Below, one piece after another: positions 1-7,072 of a DNA stretch of 22,089 nt (position 1 is its first letter; each line of letters opens with the position of its first letter). This DNA is from an uncultured Paracoccaceae bacterium (GTDB lineage: Bacteria; Pseudomonadota; Alphaproteobacteria; Rhodobacterales; Rhodobacteraceae), in the NCBI GenBank assembly GCA_937927675.1, contig CALBSG010000105.1, forward strand, positions 1 through 22,089. Reading direction: 5' to 3'. A program made the position numbers and the translations under genes. A model generated the notes under the pieces. The model made no database searches. It had not been told where the DNA came from and worked only from the letters and a program-made list of their open reading frames with translations.

Positions 1-306
1 TACTATGGACCCAAGGGATTTTACCCCGCGTGGAGTGCCTCTGTCGGGGTCAAGCACCAACAGGGCGACCAGATGGGCGCGGCCTTTGGCAGCCTGACCT
101 TGGGGCTGATCCTGTATGCTGTGTTTGTCGGTGTCATGGTGGCGCGCGGCATGACAGGGCCGCTGATCCTTGGGATCGTGACCTTCATCGTCATGGGTTA
201 TTCAAACAACGCCTTCAAGAAACTGGGCGCAACCAGCCGGGCGATTGACGCCGGAAGCTGGGCTGCCTCCGGCGTCTTGATGCTTTTGGTGCAGGCGCTG
301 CTTTAG
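1..306 (+). CDS. Small membrane protein, 5' end outside window (partial)
   Basis: The frame is open from the first base, so I read this as the C-terminal about 101 residues of a gene that starts upstream. An internal ATG at 73 is a possible alternative start (77 residues), with only a weak AGGG-type ribosome site before it. Three hydrophobic stretches are visible, roughly residues 26-48, 50-68 and 82-101 of the visible part, so an integral membrane protein is likely. I do not recognise a family or function. Its TAG stop (304-306) overlaps the TAA stop of the convergent dioxygenase gene by bases 304-305, leaving no room for a conventional terminator. The start is uncertain; the coding call is moderate. 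Confidence 0.55.
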   Translation, partial: YYGPKGFYPAWSASVGVKHQQGDQMGAAFGSLTLGLILYAVFVGVMVARGMTGPLILGIVTFIVMGYSNNAFKKLGATSRAIDAGSWAASGVLMLLVQALL

Positions 307-1097
307 CCCAAGCGATAGCTTGAGGCGGTGACCCCGCCGAACAGGTCCGTGTCATGATAGACCATGCGGGCGGTGTCCGTTTCCGCCGCGCCAACGACCG
401 CCCAGATCGGGGCAAAGTGATCTTCCTGCGCATGGCAGGTGCGGGCGTGCGGGGCTTTCTCCCAGTCGATCAGATCGGCGGTGCGCTCTGCTGCCGGTTT
501 GGCCATAGTCTTGGCCAACCAAGCGTCAAAGGCCTCGGACGGGACTTTCGCACCCGGCCCGAACAGGCGCAGGTTGTGATAGGACAGGCCCGAGCCGACG
601 ATCAGTACGCCTTCGTCACGCAAGGGAGCCAGAGCGCGGCCAAGTTCCACATGACGCGCCGGGTCATAGCCCTTTTGCAAACTGATCTGGAATACCGGCA
701 CGGAGGCATCGGGATACATCACAAAGGCCGGCACAAAGCAGCCGTGATCGAAGCCCTGTTTGGCGTCCAGCCGCACCGGCAGGCCTGCCGCCTTGATAAG
801 GTCTGCCGCCTTTTGCGCCAGATCGGGCGCGCCGGGGGCGGGGTATTTGATCTGGAACGTTTCCGGCGGGAAGCCGTGGTAGTCATAAACCATCGGCGGG
901 TTGGCCGAGGTCATGACCGAAAAACTGTCCTCCTCCCAATGGCCGGAAATCATCAGAATGGCCTTGGGGCGTTCGGGCAGGTCTTTCACCATCTGCACGA
1001 AGCTGGCTTCAAGATTTTTGAACATCGCGCGCCAGTCAGGCATCCAAGGCCAAGGGCCGCCGCCGTGGCTGATGAAATAGGTGGGCATCCGGGTCAT
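303..1097 (-). CDS. LigB/DODA-type class III extradiol ring-cleavage dioxygenase
   Basis: A 264-residue cytosolic enzyme of the class III extradiol dioxygenase superfamily (4,5-DOPA dioxygenase/YgiD-like), whose members use a non-haem metal to open catecholic rings. Visible family signatures are an N-terminal SHGGGP (His11), ISGHW (His53), FDHGCFVP (His118), SYHNLR (His174) and EDHFAP (His227); the conserved histidines include the metal ligands and acid/base residues. Length fits the family (about 260). I chose the ATG at 1097 because GGAGA lies about six bases upstream of it; an ATG at 1088 is possible, and longer upstream extensions look non-coding. The physiological substrate cannot be read from the sequence. 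It is transcribed away from the transporter genes at 1312, sharing a 214-bp intergenic region. Confidence 0.85.
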   Translation of the reverse strand: MTRMPTYFISHGGGPWPWMPDWRAMFKNLEASFVQMVKDLPERPKAILMISGHWEEDSFSVMTSANPPMVYDYHGFPPETFQIKYPAPGAPDLAQKAADLIKAAGLPVRLDAKQGFDHGCFVPAFVMYPDASVPVFQISLQKGYDPARHVELGRALAPLRDEGVLIVGSGLSYHNLRLFGPGAKVPSEAFDAWLAKTMAKPAAERTADLIDWEKAPHARTCHAQEDHFAPIWAVVGAAETDTARMVYHDTDLFGGVTASSYRLG

Positions 1098-1141
1098 ATC
1101 GGCTCTCCGCGTTTCTTCAGGGGCAAGATGGGGGCGGGCGA

Positions 1142-1176
1142 GGATTCCCGCAACGGAAAGAAGTGGTAGGGAATCC
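1142..1176. promoter_or_regulatory. Inverted repeat GGATTCCC-N19-GGGAATCC
   Basis: Two perfect 8-base inverted arms, 1142-1149 and 1169-1176, flank a 19-base spacer in the divergent intergenic region between the dioxygenase gene (start 1097) and the binding-protein gene (start 1312). Centre-to-centre spacing of the arms is 27 bases, so it could be a two-site operator or a hairpin in the leader of either transcript. No regulator gene is adjacent. Function is inferred only from position and symmetry. Confidence 0.4.
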
Positions 1177-1186
1177 GAGGGTTGAT

Positions 1187-1200
1187 GTGCAAATTTGCAC
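1187..1200. promoter_or_regulatory. Perfect 14-bp palindrome GTGCAAATTTGCAC
   Basis: A fully symmetric 14-base sequence lies 112 bases upstream of the binding-protein ATG and 90 bases from the divergent dioxygenase ATG. Size and AT-rich core are typical of an operator for a dimeric regulator. I could not place convincing -35/-10 elements around it, so which gene it controls is open. Confidence 0.45.
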
Positions 1201-1311
1201 GATTTCACCCTGAATTCCGGCTTTGATGTGCGCGGCGCCTGCGCCAAGCCTTGCACCGCGCCCTGTCGCGCTGCCATAGTCTGCCATCACTTCGTGACAG
1301 GGAGTTCACAA

Positions 1312-2094
1312 ATGAAATTTGCCGCCGCCCTTTTGGGTCTTAGCTTCCTTGCCCCCGCTGCCATCGCGCAAGACCTGCCTGACCTTGCGGGAAAGGAAGT
1401 GGTCGTCGTCACCGAAAACGCCTATCCCCCTTTGCAGTTCATGGACAAATCCGGTGCCGCTGTGGGCTGGGAGTATGACGCCATGGCCGAAATTGCCAAA
1501 CGTCTAAACATCACCGTGAAATATGAGAATACCTCTTGGGATGCGATGATCCCGGCGGTCAGCGAAGGCCAGTATGACATCGGCATGACCGGCATCACCA
1601 TCAAGGATGAGCGCAAGGAAAAGGTCGATTTTTCGGATGCCTACATGCGGTCTGAAATGCTGATGATCGTGCGCGGCGACGAGGCGCGGTTCACCGATGC
1701 CGCGTCTTTCGCGGCCATCCCTGAATTGTTGATTTCAGCACAACCCGGCACGTCGCCCTTCTATGCCGCCATTTATGAAATCCTTGACGGCAACGAAGAA
1801 AACCCCCGCGTGGTCAAGTTTGAAACCTTTGGTGCGGGTCTAGAGGCGCTGAAGGCGGGCGATGTCGATCTGACGCTGTCGGACAGCACGGCGGCCAATG
1901 GCTATGTGGCGGCGTCAAACGGCGGGCTGAAGATCATCGGCGCGCCGCTGGCGTCAGAAGACTTTGGCTTCATCTTCCCCAAAGGCTCTGAGCTGGTGGC
2001 ACCTATCAATGCTGCCATCGCCGCGATGAAGGCCGATGGAACGCTGGATGCACTGAACCAGAAATGGTTCGTCGACTACAAGATGGGCGAATGA
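1312..2094 (+). CDS. Amino-acid ABC transporter substrate-binding protein (SBP family 3)
   Basis: A 260-residue periplasmic solute receptor of the polar amino acid (HisJ/GlnH) type. Residues 1-19 form a Sec signal peptide with a hydrophobic core and an AIAQ cleavage region. The mature part shows family landmarks: an N-terminal VVVVTENAYPPLQF strand, GWEYDAMAEIAKRL, the SWDAMIPAVSEGQYDIGMTGITI block with the following RKEKVDFSDAY, and a C-terminal IAAMKADGTLDALNQKWF segment. I chose the ATG at 1312 because it begins the signal peptide and has AGGGAG seven bases upstream; in-frame codons upstream give no plausible secretion signal. It precedes a cognate permease by 46 bases with a hairpin in between. 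The ligand cannot be predicted beyond a small polar solute. Confidence 0.92.
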   Translation: MKFAAALLGLSFLAPAAIAQDLPDLAGKEVVVVTENAYPPLQFMDKSGAAVGWEYDAMAEIAKRLNITVKYENTSWDAMIPAVSEGQYDIGMTGITIKDERKEKVDFSDAYMRSEMLMIVRGDEARFTDAASFAAIPELLISAQPGTSPFYAAIYEILDGNEENPRVVKFETFGAGLEALKAGDVDLTLSDSTAANGYVAASNGGLKIIGAPLASEDFGFIFPKGSELVAPINAAIAAMKADGTLDALNQKWFVDYKMGE

Positions 2095-2103
2095 ATGCCC
2101 TTT

Positions 2104-2129
2104 GCGGCCCCCCCTTGGGGCGGGGCCGC
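2104..2129 (+). terminator. Intercistronic GC-rich hairpin between receptor and permease
   Basis: GCGGCCCC (2104-2111) and GGGGCCGC (2122-2129) form a perfect 8-bp stem with a 10-base loop, located between the binding-protein stop and the permease ATG. No strong T-run follows, so it is more likely an mRNA-stabilising or attenuating hairpin than a full terminator. Such elements between receptor and permease genes are known to keep receptor levels above permease levels. The function here is inferred. Confidence 0.55.
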
Positions 2130-2140
2130 AGCTTTCCCAA

Positions 2141-2938
2141 ATGACCCCCAACGCAAAACCCGAAGATGATTTTCCGTGGTGGCTGGTAATCCTGGCCCTG
2201 ACGGGGGCATTTCTGTTTGTGCAGATCGCCACATCTGACATCTATTCGGCCGCCCTTTCGGCCCTGTCCAAGGGCATCTGGATCACCATCGGTGTCGCCA
2301 TGGTGGCCTATATGGGGGCCTGCCTGATCGGGCTTGCGCTGGCGGTCATGATGTTGTCGCGCCACCTTGTCCTGCGCCAGATCGCCCGGCTTTATATCGA
2401 GGTGATGCGCGGCGTGCCGATCATCGTGCTGCTGCTTTACGTGGCCTTTGTGCTGGCCCCCGGCATGGTCTGGCTGGTCAATCAGGCGCTGGACCCGTTT
2501 GGCCTGCCGCTGCTGCGCACCCGTGACTTCCCGCTTTTGTCGCGCGCCGTCATCGCCCTAATGCTGGCCTATTCCGCCTTTCTGGCCGAGATCTTTCGCG
2601 CGGGGCTGCAGGCCGTCGACAAGGGCCAGATCGAGGCGGCACAGGCGCTGGGCCTGAACGGCTGGCAGCGCTTTCGCCATATTACGTTTCCGCAAGCTTT
2701 TCGGTTGATCCTGCCCCCCCTTGGCAATGATTTCGTCGCGATGGTGAAGGACAGCTCGCTTGTGGCCGTGCTGGGCGTCACCGATGTGGCACAGCTGGCC
2801 AAGGTGACGGCGGCCGGAAATTTCCGCTATTTTGAAACCTATAACGTCGCGGCGCTGATCTATCTGACCATGACGATCACGCTCAGCCTGATCCTGCGCC
2901 GAATCGAAATGCACCTGCGCGCCCGCGATCGGCGCTAA
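2141..2938 (+). CDS. Amino-acid ABC transporter permease (HisM/GlnP type)
   Basis: A 265-residue inner-membrane permease of the polar amino acid uptake family. It has an N-terminal hydrophobic segment after a short acidic cytoplasmic tail, then further segments. The cytoplasmic EAA loop is clear: EAAQALGLNGWQRFRHITFP, followed by the conserved LPPLGNDFVAMVKDSSL stretch typical of HisM/GlnP proteins. I chose the ATG at 2141; an upstream TTG at 2102 would place the hairpin inside the gene. No good Shine-Dalgarno site precedes 2141. No ATP-binding subunit and no second permease follow: the next gene is a peptidase. The protein may form a homodimer and borrow an ATPase encoded elsewhere. Confidence 0.9.
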   Translation: MTPNAKPEDDFPWWLVILALTGAFLFVQIATSDIYSAALSALSKGIWITIGVAMVAYMGACLIGLALAVMMLSRHLVLRQIARLYIEVMRGVPIIVLLLYVAFVLAPGMVWLVNQALDPFGLPLLRTRDFPLLSRAVIALMLAYSAFLAEIFRAGLQAVDKGQIEAAQALGLNGWQRFRHITFPQAFRLILPPLGNDFVAMVKDSSLVAVLGVTDVAQLAKVTAAGNFRYFETYNVAALIYLTMTITLSLILRRIEMHLRARDRR

Positions 2939-2956
2939 GTTCCGAAAGGCTTCCCC

Positions 2957-4972
2957 ATGAACGCTCTGCTTGCCCCTTGGACCACCGAGTTCGCCCTGCC
3001 GCCCTTTGCTGAAATCCACGATGCGGATTTCTCTCCCGCCTTCGACGCGGCCTTGGATCAAGCTCGGGCTAACATTGCGCAGATCGCGGGCAACTCCGAC
3101 GCGCCTACCTTTGCCAATACCATTGAGGCGCTGGAATTGGCTGAAACCCTGCTCGACCGGGTGTCAGGTGTCTTCTACAATCTTGCTGGGGCTGACGCGA
3201 ATGATCACCGCGAGGCGCTGATGCGCGAGCTTGCCCCGAAACTCAGCGCCTTTTCGTCAGAAGTCACGAACAACACGGCACTGTTCGCCCGGATAGAGGC
3301 GCTTTGGCAGGCGCGACAATCCCTTGATCTGACCGCAGAACAGGCCCGTGTGCTGGAGCTTTATCGCCAGATGTTCGTCCGTTCTGGCGCAAATCTGCAA
3401 GGCGACGCGGCGGCGCGACTGACAGCGGTGAAAGCCCGCCTTGCGGTCCTTGGTACCCAGTTCAGCCAAAACCTGCTCGCCGATGAACGCGAATGGTTCA
3501 TGCCTCTGACCGAGGCTGATCTGGAGGGCTTGCCCGATTTTGTCATCACCTCGGCCCGCGCTGCGGGGGACGAAAAGACCCAGCCCGGCCCGGTGGTGAC
3601 GTTGTCACGTTCGTTGATCGTGCCGTTTTTGCAATTCTCGCCGCGGCGGGCCTTGCGCGAAAAGGCCTATGCGGCTTGGGTCGCCCGTGGGGCCAATGGC
3701 AATGCCAACGACAATCGCGCGATTGCCGCCGAAATCCTCGCCCTGCGCCACGAACGGGCGCAGCTCCTCGGTTATGCCAGCTTTGCCGATTTCAAGCTGG
3801 AGCCGGAGATGGCCAAGACCCCACAGGCCGTCCGCAGCCTGTTGATGCGGGTCTGGGAACCCGCCCGGACAAAGGCGCTGTCGGATGCGGCCGTGCTGGA
3901 GGCCATGCTGCATGCGGATGGGTTTCAAGGCCCGCTGGAGCCTTGGGATTGGCGCTATTACAGCGAAAAGCGCCGCAAGGCAGAGCATGATCTGGATGAA
4001 GCGGCGCTGAAACCTTACCTCTCGCTTGAGGCGATGCTGGCCGCGCAATTCGATTGTGCGAACCGGCTTTTCGGCCTCGAATTCCGCGAAATCGCCGGCC
4101 CCTTCTATCACCCCGACGTGCGCGGCTGGGAGGTTACCCGGAACGGCGCCCATGTTGCGGTGTTCCTTGGTGACTATTTCGCGCGCGGCTCCAAACGCTC
4201 TGGCGCGTGGTGCTCTGCGATGCGCAGCCAGAAGAAATTGGGGGAGGACACAAGGCCCATCGTGGTCAATGTCTGCAACTTCGCCAAGGGCGATCCCGCA
4301 CTTCTGTCCTATGATGACGCCCGCACATTGTTTCATGAATTCGGCCACGCGCTGCATCAGATGCTGTCGAATGTGACCTATGGTTTCATTTCGGGCACCT
4401 CTGTCGCCCGCGATTTCGTGGAACTGCCGAGCCAGCTTTATGAACATTGGCTTGAGGTGCCGGAGGTTTTGGAAAAGCACGCCCGCCACTGGCAGACGGG
4501 CGACGCGATGCCTGCTGATTTGCTCCAGCGCCTCTTGGCCGCAGGCACCTATGATCAGGGCTTTGCCACGGTCGAGTTTGTCGCCTCGGCCCTTGTTGAT
4601 CTGGCCTTCCATGAAGGTGCGGCCCCGGCAGATCCGATGCAGAAACAGGCCGAAGTGTTGGAAGCCATCGGTATGCCGCAGGCCATCCGGATGCGCCATG
4701 CCACGCCGCATTTCGCGCATGTCTTCTCCGGCGACGGCTATTCCTCGGGGTATTACAGCTACATGTGGTCTGAGGTGATGGACGCTGACGCCTTTGCCGC
4801 CTTTGAGGAAGCCGGCAACGCCTTTGACGCTGAGACGGCGAAACGGCTGGAAACCTTCATCCTGTCTGCGGGAGGATCGCAACCGGCCGAAGACCTCTAC
4901 ACCCTGTTCCGCGGTCGCATGCCGGGGGTGGAACCTTTGCTGAAGGGCCGGGGTCTGTTGGAGGTGTCCTAA
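2957..4972 (+). CDS. M3 family zinc oligopeptidase (peptidyl-dipeptidase Dcp/oligopeptidase A type)
   Basis: A 671-residue cytosolic metallopeptidase of the thimet-oligopeptidase (M3) family, which trims short peptides. The zinc motif HEFGH lies at residues 460-464 (His460, catalytic Glu461, His464) and the third ligand Glu489 sits in FVELPSQ, 25 residues later, as expected. The C-terminal substrate-binding region is intact, with DGYSSGYYSYMWSEVMDADAF and ILSAGGSQPAEDLYTLFRGR. There is no signal peptide, and length matches the family (about 680). The start at 2957 has GAAAGG upstream and lies 18 bases after the permease stop, so it is probably co-transcribed with the transporter, hinting at amino-acid or peptide nutrition. 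Dcp and OpdA cannot be separated confidently by eye. Confidence 0.92.
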   Translation: MNALLAPWTTEFALPPFAEIHDADFSPAFDAALDQARANIAQIAGNSDAPTFANTIEALELAETLLDRVSGVFYNLAGADANDHREALMRELAPKLSAFSSEVTNNTALFARIEALWQARQSLDLTAEQARVLELYRQMFVRSGANLQGDAAARLTAVKARLAVLGTQFSQNLLADEREWFMPLTEADLEGLPDFVITSARAAGDEKTQPGPVVTLSRSLIVPFLQFSPRRALREKAYAAWVARGANGNANDNRAIAAEILALRHERAQLLGYASFADFKLEPEMAKTPQAVRSLLMRVWEPARTKALSDAAVLEAMLHADGFQGPLEPWDWRYYSEKRRKAEHDLDEAALKPYLSLEAMLAAQFDCANRLFGLEFREIAGPFYHPDVRGWEVTRNGAHVAVFLGDYFARGSKRSGAWCSAMRSQKKLGEDTRPIVVNVCNFAKGDPALLSYDDARTLFHEFGHALHQMLSNVTYGFISGTSVARDFVELPSQLYEHWLEVPEVLEKHARHWQTGDAMPADLLQRLLAAGTYDQGFATVEFVASALVDLAFHEGAAPADPMQKQAEVLEAIGMPQAIRMRHATPHFAHVFSGDGYSSGYYSYMWSEVMDADAFAAFEEAGNAFDAETAKRLETFILSAGGSQPAEDLYTLFRGRMPGVEPLLKGRGLLEVS

Positions 4973-5004
4973 GCGGGGGGCTCCCCCGCGCCCCCGTCGC
5001 GGGG
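4973..5004. terminator. Two short GC hairpins in a convergent gap
   Basis: GCGGGGG (4973-4979) pairs with CCCCCGC (4983-4989), and CCCCG (4992-4996) with CGGGG (5000-5004). They fill the whole 32-base gap between the convergent peptidase and cdhR-like genes. No T-run follows on either strand, so termination efficiency is uncertain, but a bidirectional transcription stop is the natural reading. Confidence 0.5.
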
Positions 5005-5967
5005 CTATCGCAACCGGCTGGGTGCCATGCCGAATTTCGCGCGGAATGCGCGGGACAGGCTTGAGGCTGACGAAAACCCGCAGCGCAGCGCCACTTCGGC
5101 CATGGGGTGGCGGGTGTCGGTGATCATCCGCCGCGCCGCTTGCAGCCGCAGGGTCAAGGCATAGGCGGCGGGTGTCAGGCCAAGGTTCTCGGTGAAAATC
5201 TGTTCCAGCCGGCGGGCGGAGAGGCCGATGGCCTGCGCGAGATCGGCCATCGGTTCGGGGCTGTCGAGCTGTGCTTCCATGCGGGCGATGGCCATGGCCA
5301 CACGTGGGTCAAGGCGCGGGTCGGTTTTGCGTGGGCTGACTTGGGGTTCGTGCCCGTCGCGGGCCGTGGTGATAAAGCTGGCGGCAACTTGCAGGGCAAG
5401 TGCAGGCCCATGACGGGCGCGGATCAGGTGCAGCATCAGATCGGCGGCGGGGGCGGCCCCCCCTGCGGTAAAGCGGCTGCGGTCGATGACAAAGCGGTCT
5501 GGCTGCACATCGACGCCCGGATGGGCGGTGGCGAAATCCTCAAGATCTTCCCAATGCACCGTGGCCTTGTAGCCGTTCAAAAGCCCGGCGCGCGCCAGCA
5601 CCCAAGGCCCGGCATCAATCGCGCCGACGGCAGAAAAGCGCGGGGCCATGCGCGACAGTTCGCGGATCAGATGCGGGGTTGCCCCCTGCCATTGCTGAAA
5701 TCCGGCGACGACGATCAACGCATCCGCCCCTTCTGCCGCACGCAAAGGCCCGTTTGACGGGAGTTCAATGCTACAGGTCAGCGGCACCGCCTGCCCATCG
5801 GGCGAGACCACGCGCCAACGGTAAACCTCGGATCCCAAATGCCGATTTGCCGAACGCATCGGGTCCAGTGTTGAGGCGACCTCAAGGATTGAGGCTTGCG
5901 GCAACACCAAAAGGGCCAGTGTCAGGGGCTGCTGCGATGCAGCGAAGATCGTTGCGTTTTTTGCCAT
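5005..5967 (-). CDS. cdhR: GlxA/CdhR-type AraC-family regulator with DJ-1/GATase-like domain
   Basis: A 320-residue transcription factor with an N-terminal class I glutamine-amidotransferase-like (DJ-1/PfpI) domain, about residues 13-185, and a C-terminal AraC-type double helix-turn-helix, about 221-320 (MADLAQAIGLSARRLEQIF and MAEVALRCGFSSASSLSRAF). This is the architecture of CdhR, GbdR and related regulators of carnitine and betaine catabolism. It is divergent from the carnitine-degradation operon, so I assign it as the CdhR equivalent, likely an activator sensing carnitine or a derivative. The usual nucleophile-elbow cysteine of amidotransferases is absent: the elbow reads AIDAGPWVLARAG around residue 118, consistent with a ligand sensor rather than an enzyme. 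The ATG at 5967 opens the domain at the usual place but has no clear Shine-Dalgarno; upstream in-frame sequence looks non-coding. Confidence 0.82.
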   Translation of the reverse strand: MAKNATIFAASQQPLTLALLVLPQASILEVASTLDPMRSANRHLGSEVYRWRVVSPDGQAVPLTCSIELPSNGPLRAAEGADALIVVAGFQQWQGATPHLIRELSRMAPRFSAVGAIDAGPWVLARAGLLNGYKATVHWEDLEDFATAHPGVDVQPDRFVIDRSRFTAGGAAPAADLMLHLIRARHGPALALQVAASFITTARDGHEPQVSPRKTDPRLDPRVAMAIARMEAQLDSPEPMADLAQAIGLSARRLEQIFTENLGLTPAAYALTLRLQAARRMITDTRHPMAEVALRCGFSSASSLSRAFRAKFGMAPSRLR

Positions 5968-6040
5968 AAGTATTGCGTAATTTGCAAAGCGTGCGGAATC
6001 AACCCCGCTATGCTGGCGCGAACCGAATTGGAGGATTCCC
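5968..6040. promoter_or_regulatory. Divergent control region between cdhR and cdhC
   Basis: This 73-base gap must hold promoters and operators for both directions. TTGC motifs occur at 5973-5976 and 5982-5985, and further copies lie just inside cdhR at 5952-5955 and 5961-5964 (steps of 9, 12 and 9 bases). The segment TTGC-N7-GCAA (5973-5987) is also an inverted repeat. AraC-type proteins commonly bind directly repeated half-sites, so these are candidate CdhR sites. A TATGCT at 6009-6014 resembles a -10 box, but no well-spaced -35 partner is visible. Confidence 0.4.
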
Positions 6041-6955
6041 ATGCCCTTGGCCATGAACCGCGAAGTTTTCATCACCTGCGCCGTCACCGGCTCGGGCGGC
6101 ACGCAGGACCGCAGCCCGCATGTGCCGCGCTCGCCCGAACAGATTGCCAAGTCGGCGATTGATGCGGCCAAGGCAGGTGCTGCCATCGTGCATTGCCATG
6201 TGCGCGACCCCGAAACCGGCAAACCGGCCCGCGATCCTGCGCTTTACCGCGAAGTGACCGAGCGTATTCGCGACAGCGGCACCGATGTGGTTTTGAACCT
6301 GACTGCCGGTATGGGCGGTGACATCTATTTCGAAGGCACCGAGGACATGGGCCGCATCGGTCCGCGTTCGGACATGGCGGGCGCGACAGAGCGCGTGGCG
6401 CATGTGGTTGAATGCCGCCCCGAGATTTGCACACTCGACTGCGGCACGATGAACTTCAACGAAGCCGACTATGTGATGGTCAACACGCCCGGCATGCTGC
6501 GCGATATGGCCACCCGCATGACCAAGGCAGGCGTCCGCATCGAAATCGAAGCCTTCGACACCGGCCATCTGTGGCTGGCTAAGCAACTTGCCTCTGAAGG
6601 TGTCATTCCCGATCCGGTGCTGGTGCAGTTGTGCATGGGCGTTCCGTGGGGTGCCCCGGATGATCTGAACACCTTCTTGGCGATGGTGAACAATGTGCCG
6701 TCCGACTGGTTCTGGTCGGCCTTCGCGCTTGGCCGTCATCAGATGCCCTATGTGGCTGCGGCAGTTCTGGCGGGCGGCAACGTGCGGGTCGGTCTGGAAG
6801 ATAACCTCTGGCTCGACAAAGGTGTGCTGGCAACCAACGCGCAGCTGGTGGAGCGGGCGGTCAGCGTCATCTCGAACCTTGGGGCACGGGTCATTACCCC
6901 GGCTGAAGTGCGGGCCAAGCTGAAGCTCGAAAAGCGGGCCCCTCTGCCGCGCTAA
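6041..6955 (+). CDS. cdhC: BKACE-family dehydrocarnitine cleavage enzyme (betainyl-CoA forming)
   Basis: A 304-residue enzyme of the beta-keto acid cleavage (BKACE, DUF849) family. Members transfer the acyl part of a beta-keto acid to acetyl-CoA, releasing acetoacetate. Metal-binding features are visible: HCH at residues 51-53 (in AIVHCHVRDPETGK) and Glu253 in VGLEDNLWLDKG. Linkage to a carnitine dehydrogenase-thioesterase fusion and a CdhR-like regulator points to 3-dehydrocarnitine plus acetyl-CoA giving glycine betainyl-CoA plus acetoacetate, as for Pseudomonas and Sinorhizobium CdhC/BKACE proteins. The start at 6041 has TGGAGG six bases upstream; a second ATG at codon 5 is possible. It is the first gene of the operon, and a strong hairpin separates it from the next one. 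Substrate is inferred from context. Confidence 0.88.
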   Translation: MPLAMNREVFITCAVTGSGGTQDRSPHVPRSPEQIAKSAIDAAKAGAAIVHCHVRDPETGKPARDPALYREVTERIRDSGTDVVLNLTAGMGGDIYFEGTEDMGRIGPRSDMAGATERVAHVVECRPEICTLDCGTMNFNEADYVMVNTPGMLRDMATRMTKAGVRIEIEAFDTGHLWLAKQLASEGVIPDPVLVQLCMGVPWGAPDDLNTFLAMVNNVPSDWFWSAFALGRHQMPYVAAAVLAGGNVRVGLEDNLWLDKGVLATNAQLVERAVSVISNLGARVITPAEVRAKLKLEKRAPLPR

Positions 6956-6997
6956 GCCGAGGCTTGGGCGGGCGACATATGTGGATTGGCCTATGCG

Positions 6998-7026
6998 GCC
7001 TGCCTTGGCAACGCGCCAAGGCAGGC
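6998..7026 (+). repeat. 12-bp perfect hairpin between cdhC and cdhAB
   Basis: GCCTGCCTTGGC (6998-7009) and GCCAAGGCAGGC (7015-7026) form a perfect 12-bp stem with a 5-base loop, in the 117-base gap between cdhC and the fused dehydrogenase gene. No T-run follows, so read-through is expected. It could protect the upstream cdhC message or attenuate the downstream genes. Confidence 0.6.
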
Positions 7027-7072
7027 GTGCAGCGGGCACAGGCCTGAGGGCCAAGATAGAAAAGGACATGGC

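Noticed and set aside
1195..1311. N-terminal extension of the amino-acid receptor
   Set aside because: The extension would bury the signal peptide and overlaps the palindrome end; the ATG at 1312 has its own ribosome site.
3605..4882. Minus-strand open frame opposite the M3 peptidase
   Set aside because: The peptidase on the plus strand has full motifs (HEFGH, Glu489); the opposite frame has none.
6009..6014. TATGCT as a sigma-70 -10 box for cdhC
   Set aside because: No -35 element at a suitable distance; TTTGCA at 5981-5986 is 22 bases away. Kept only as a remark in the control region.
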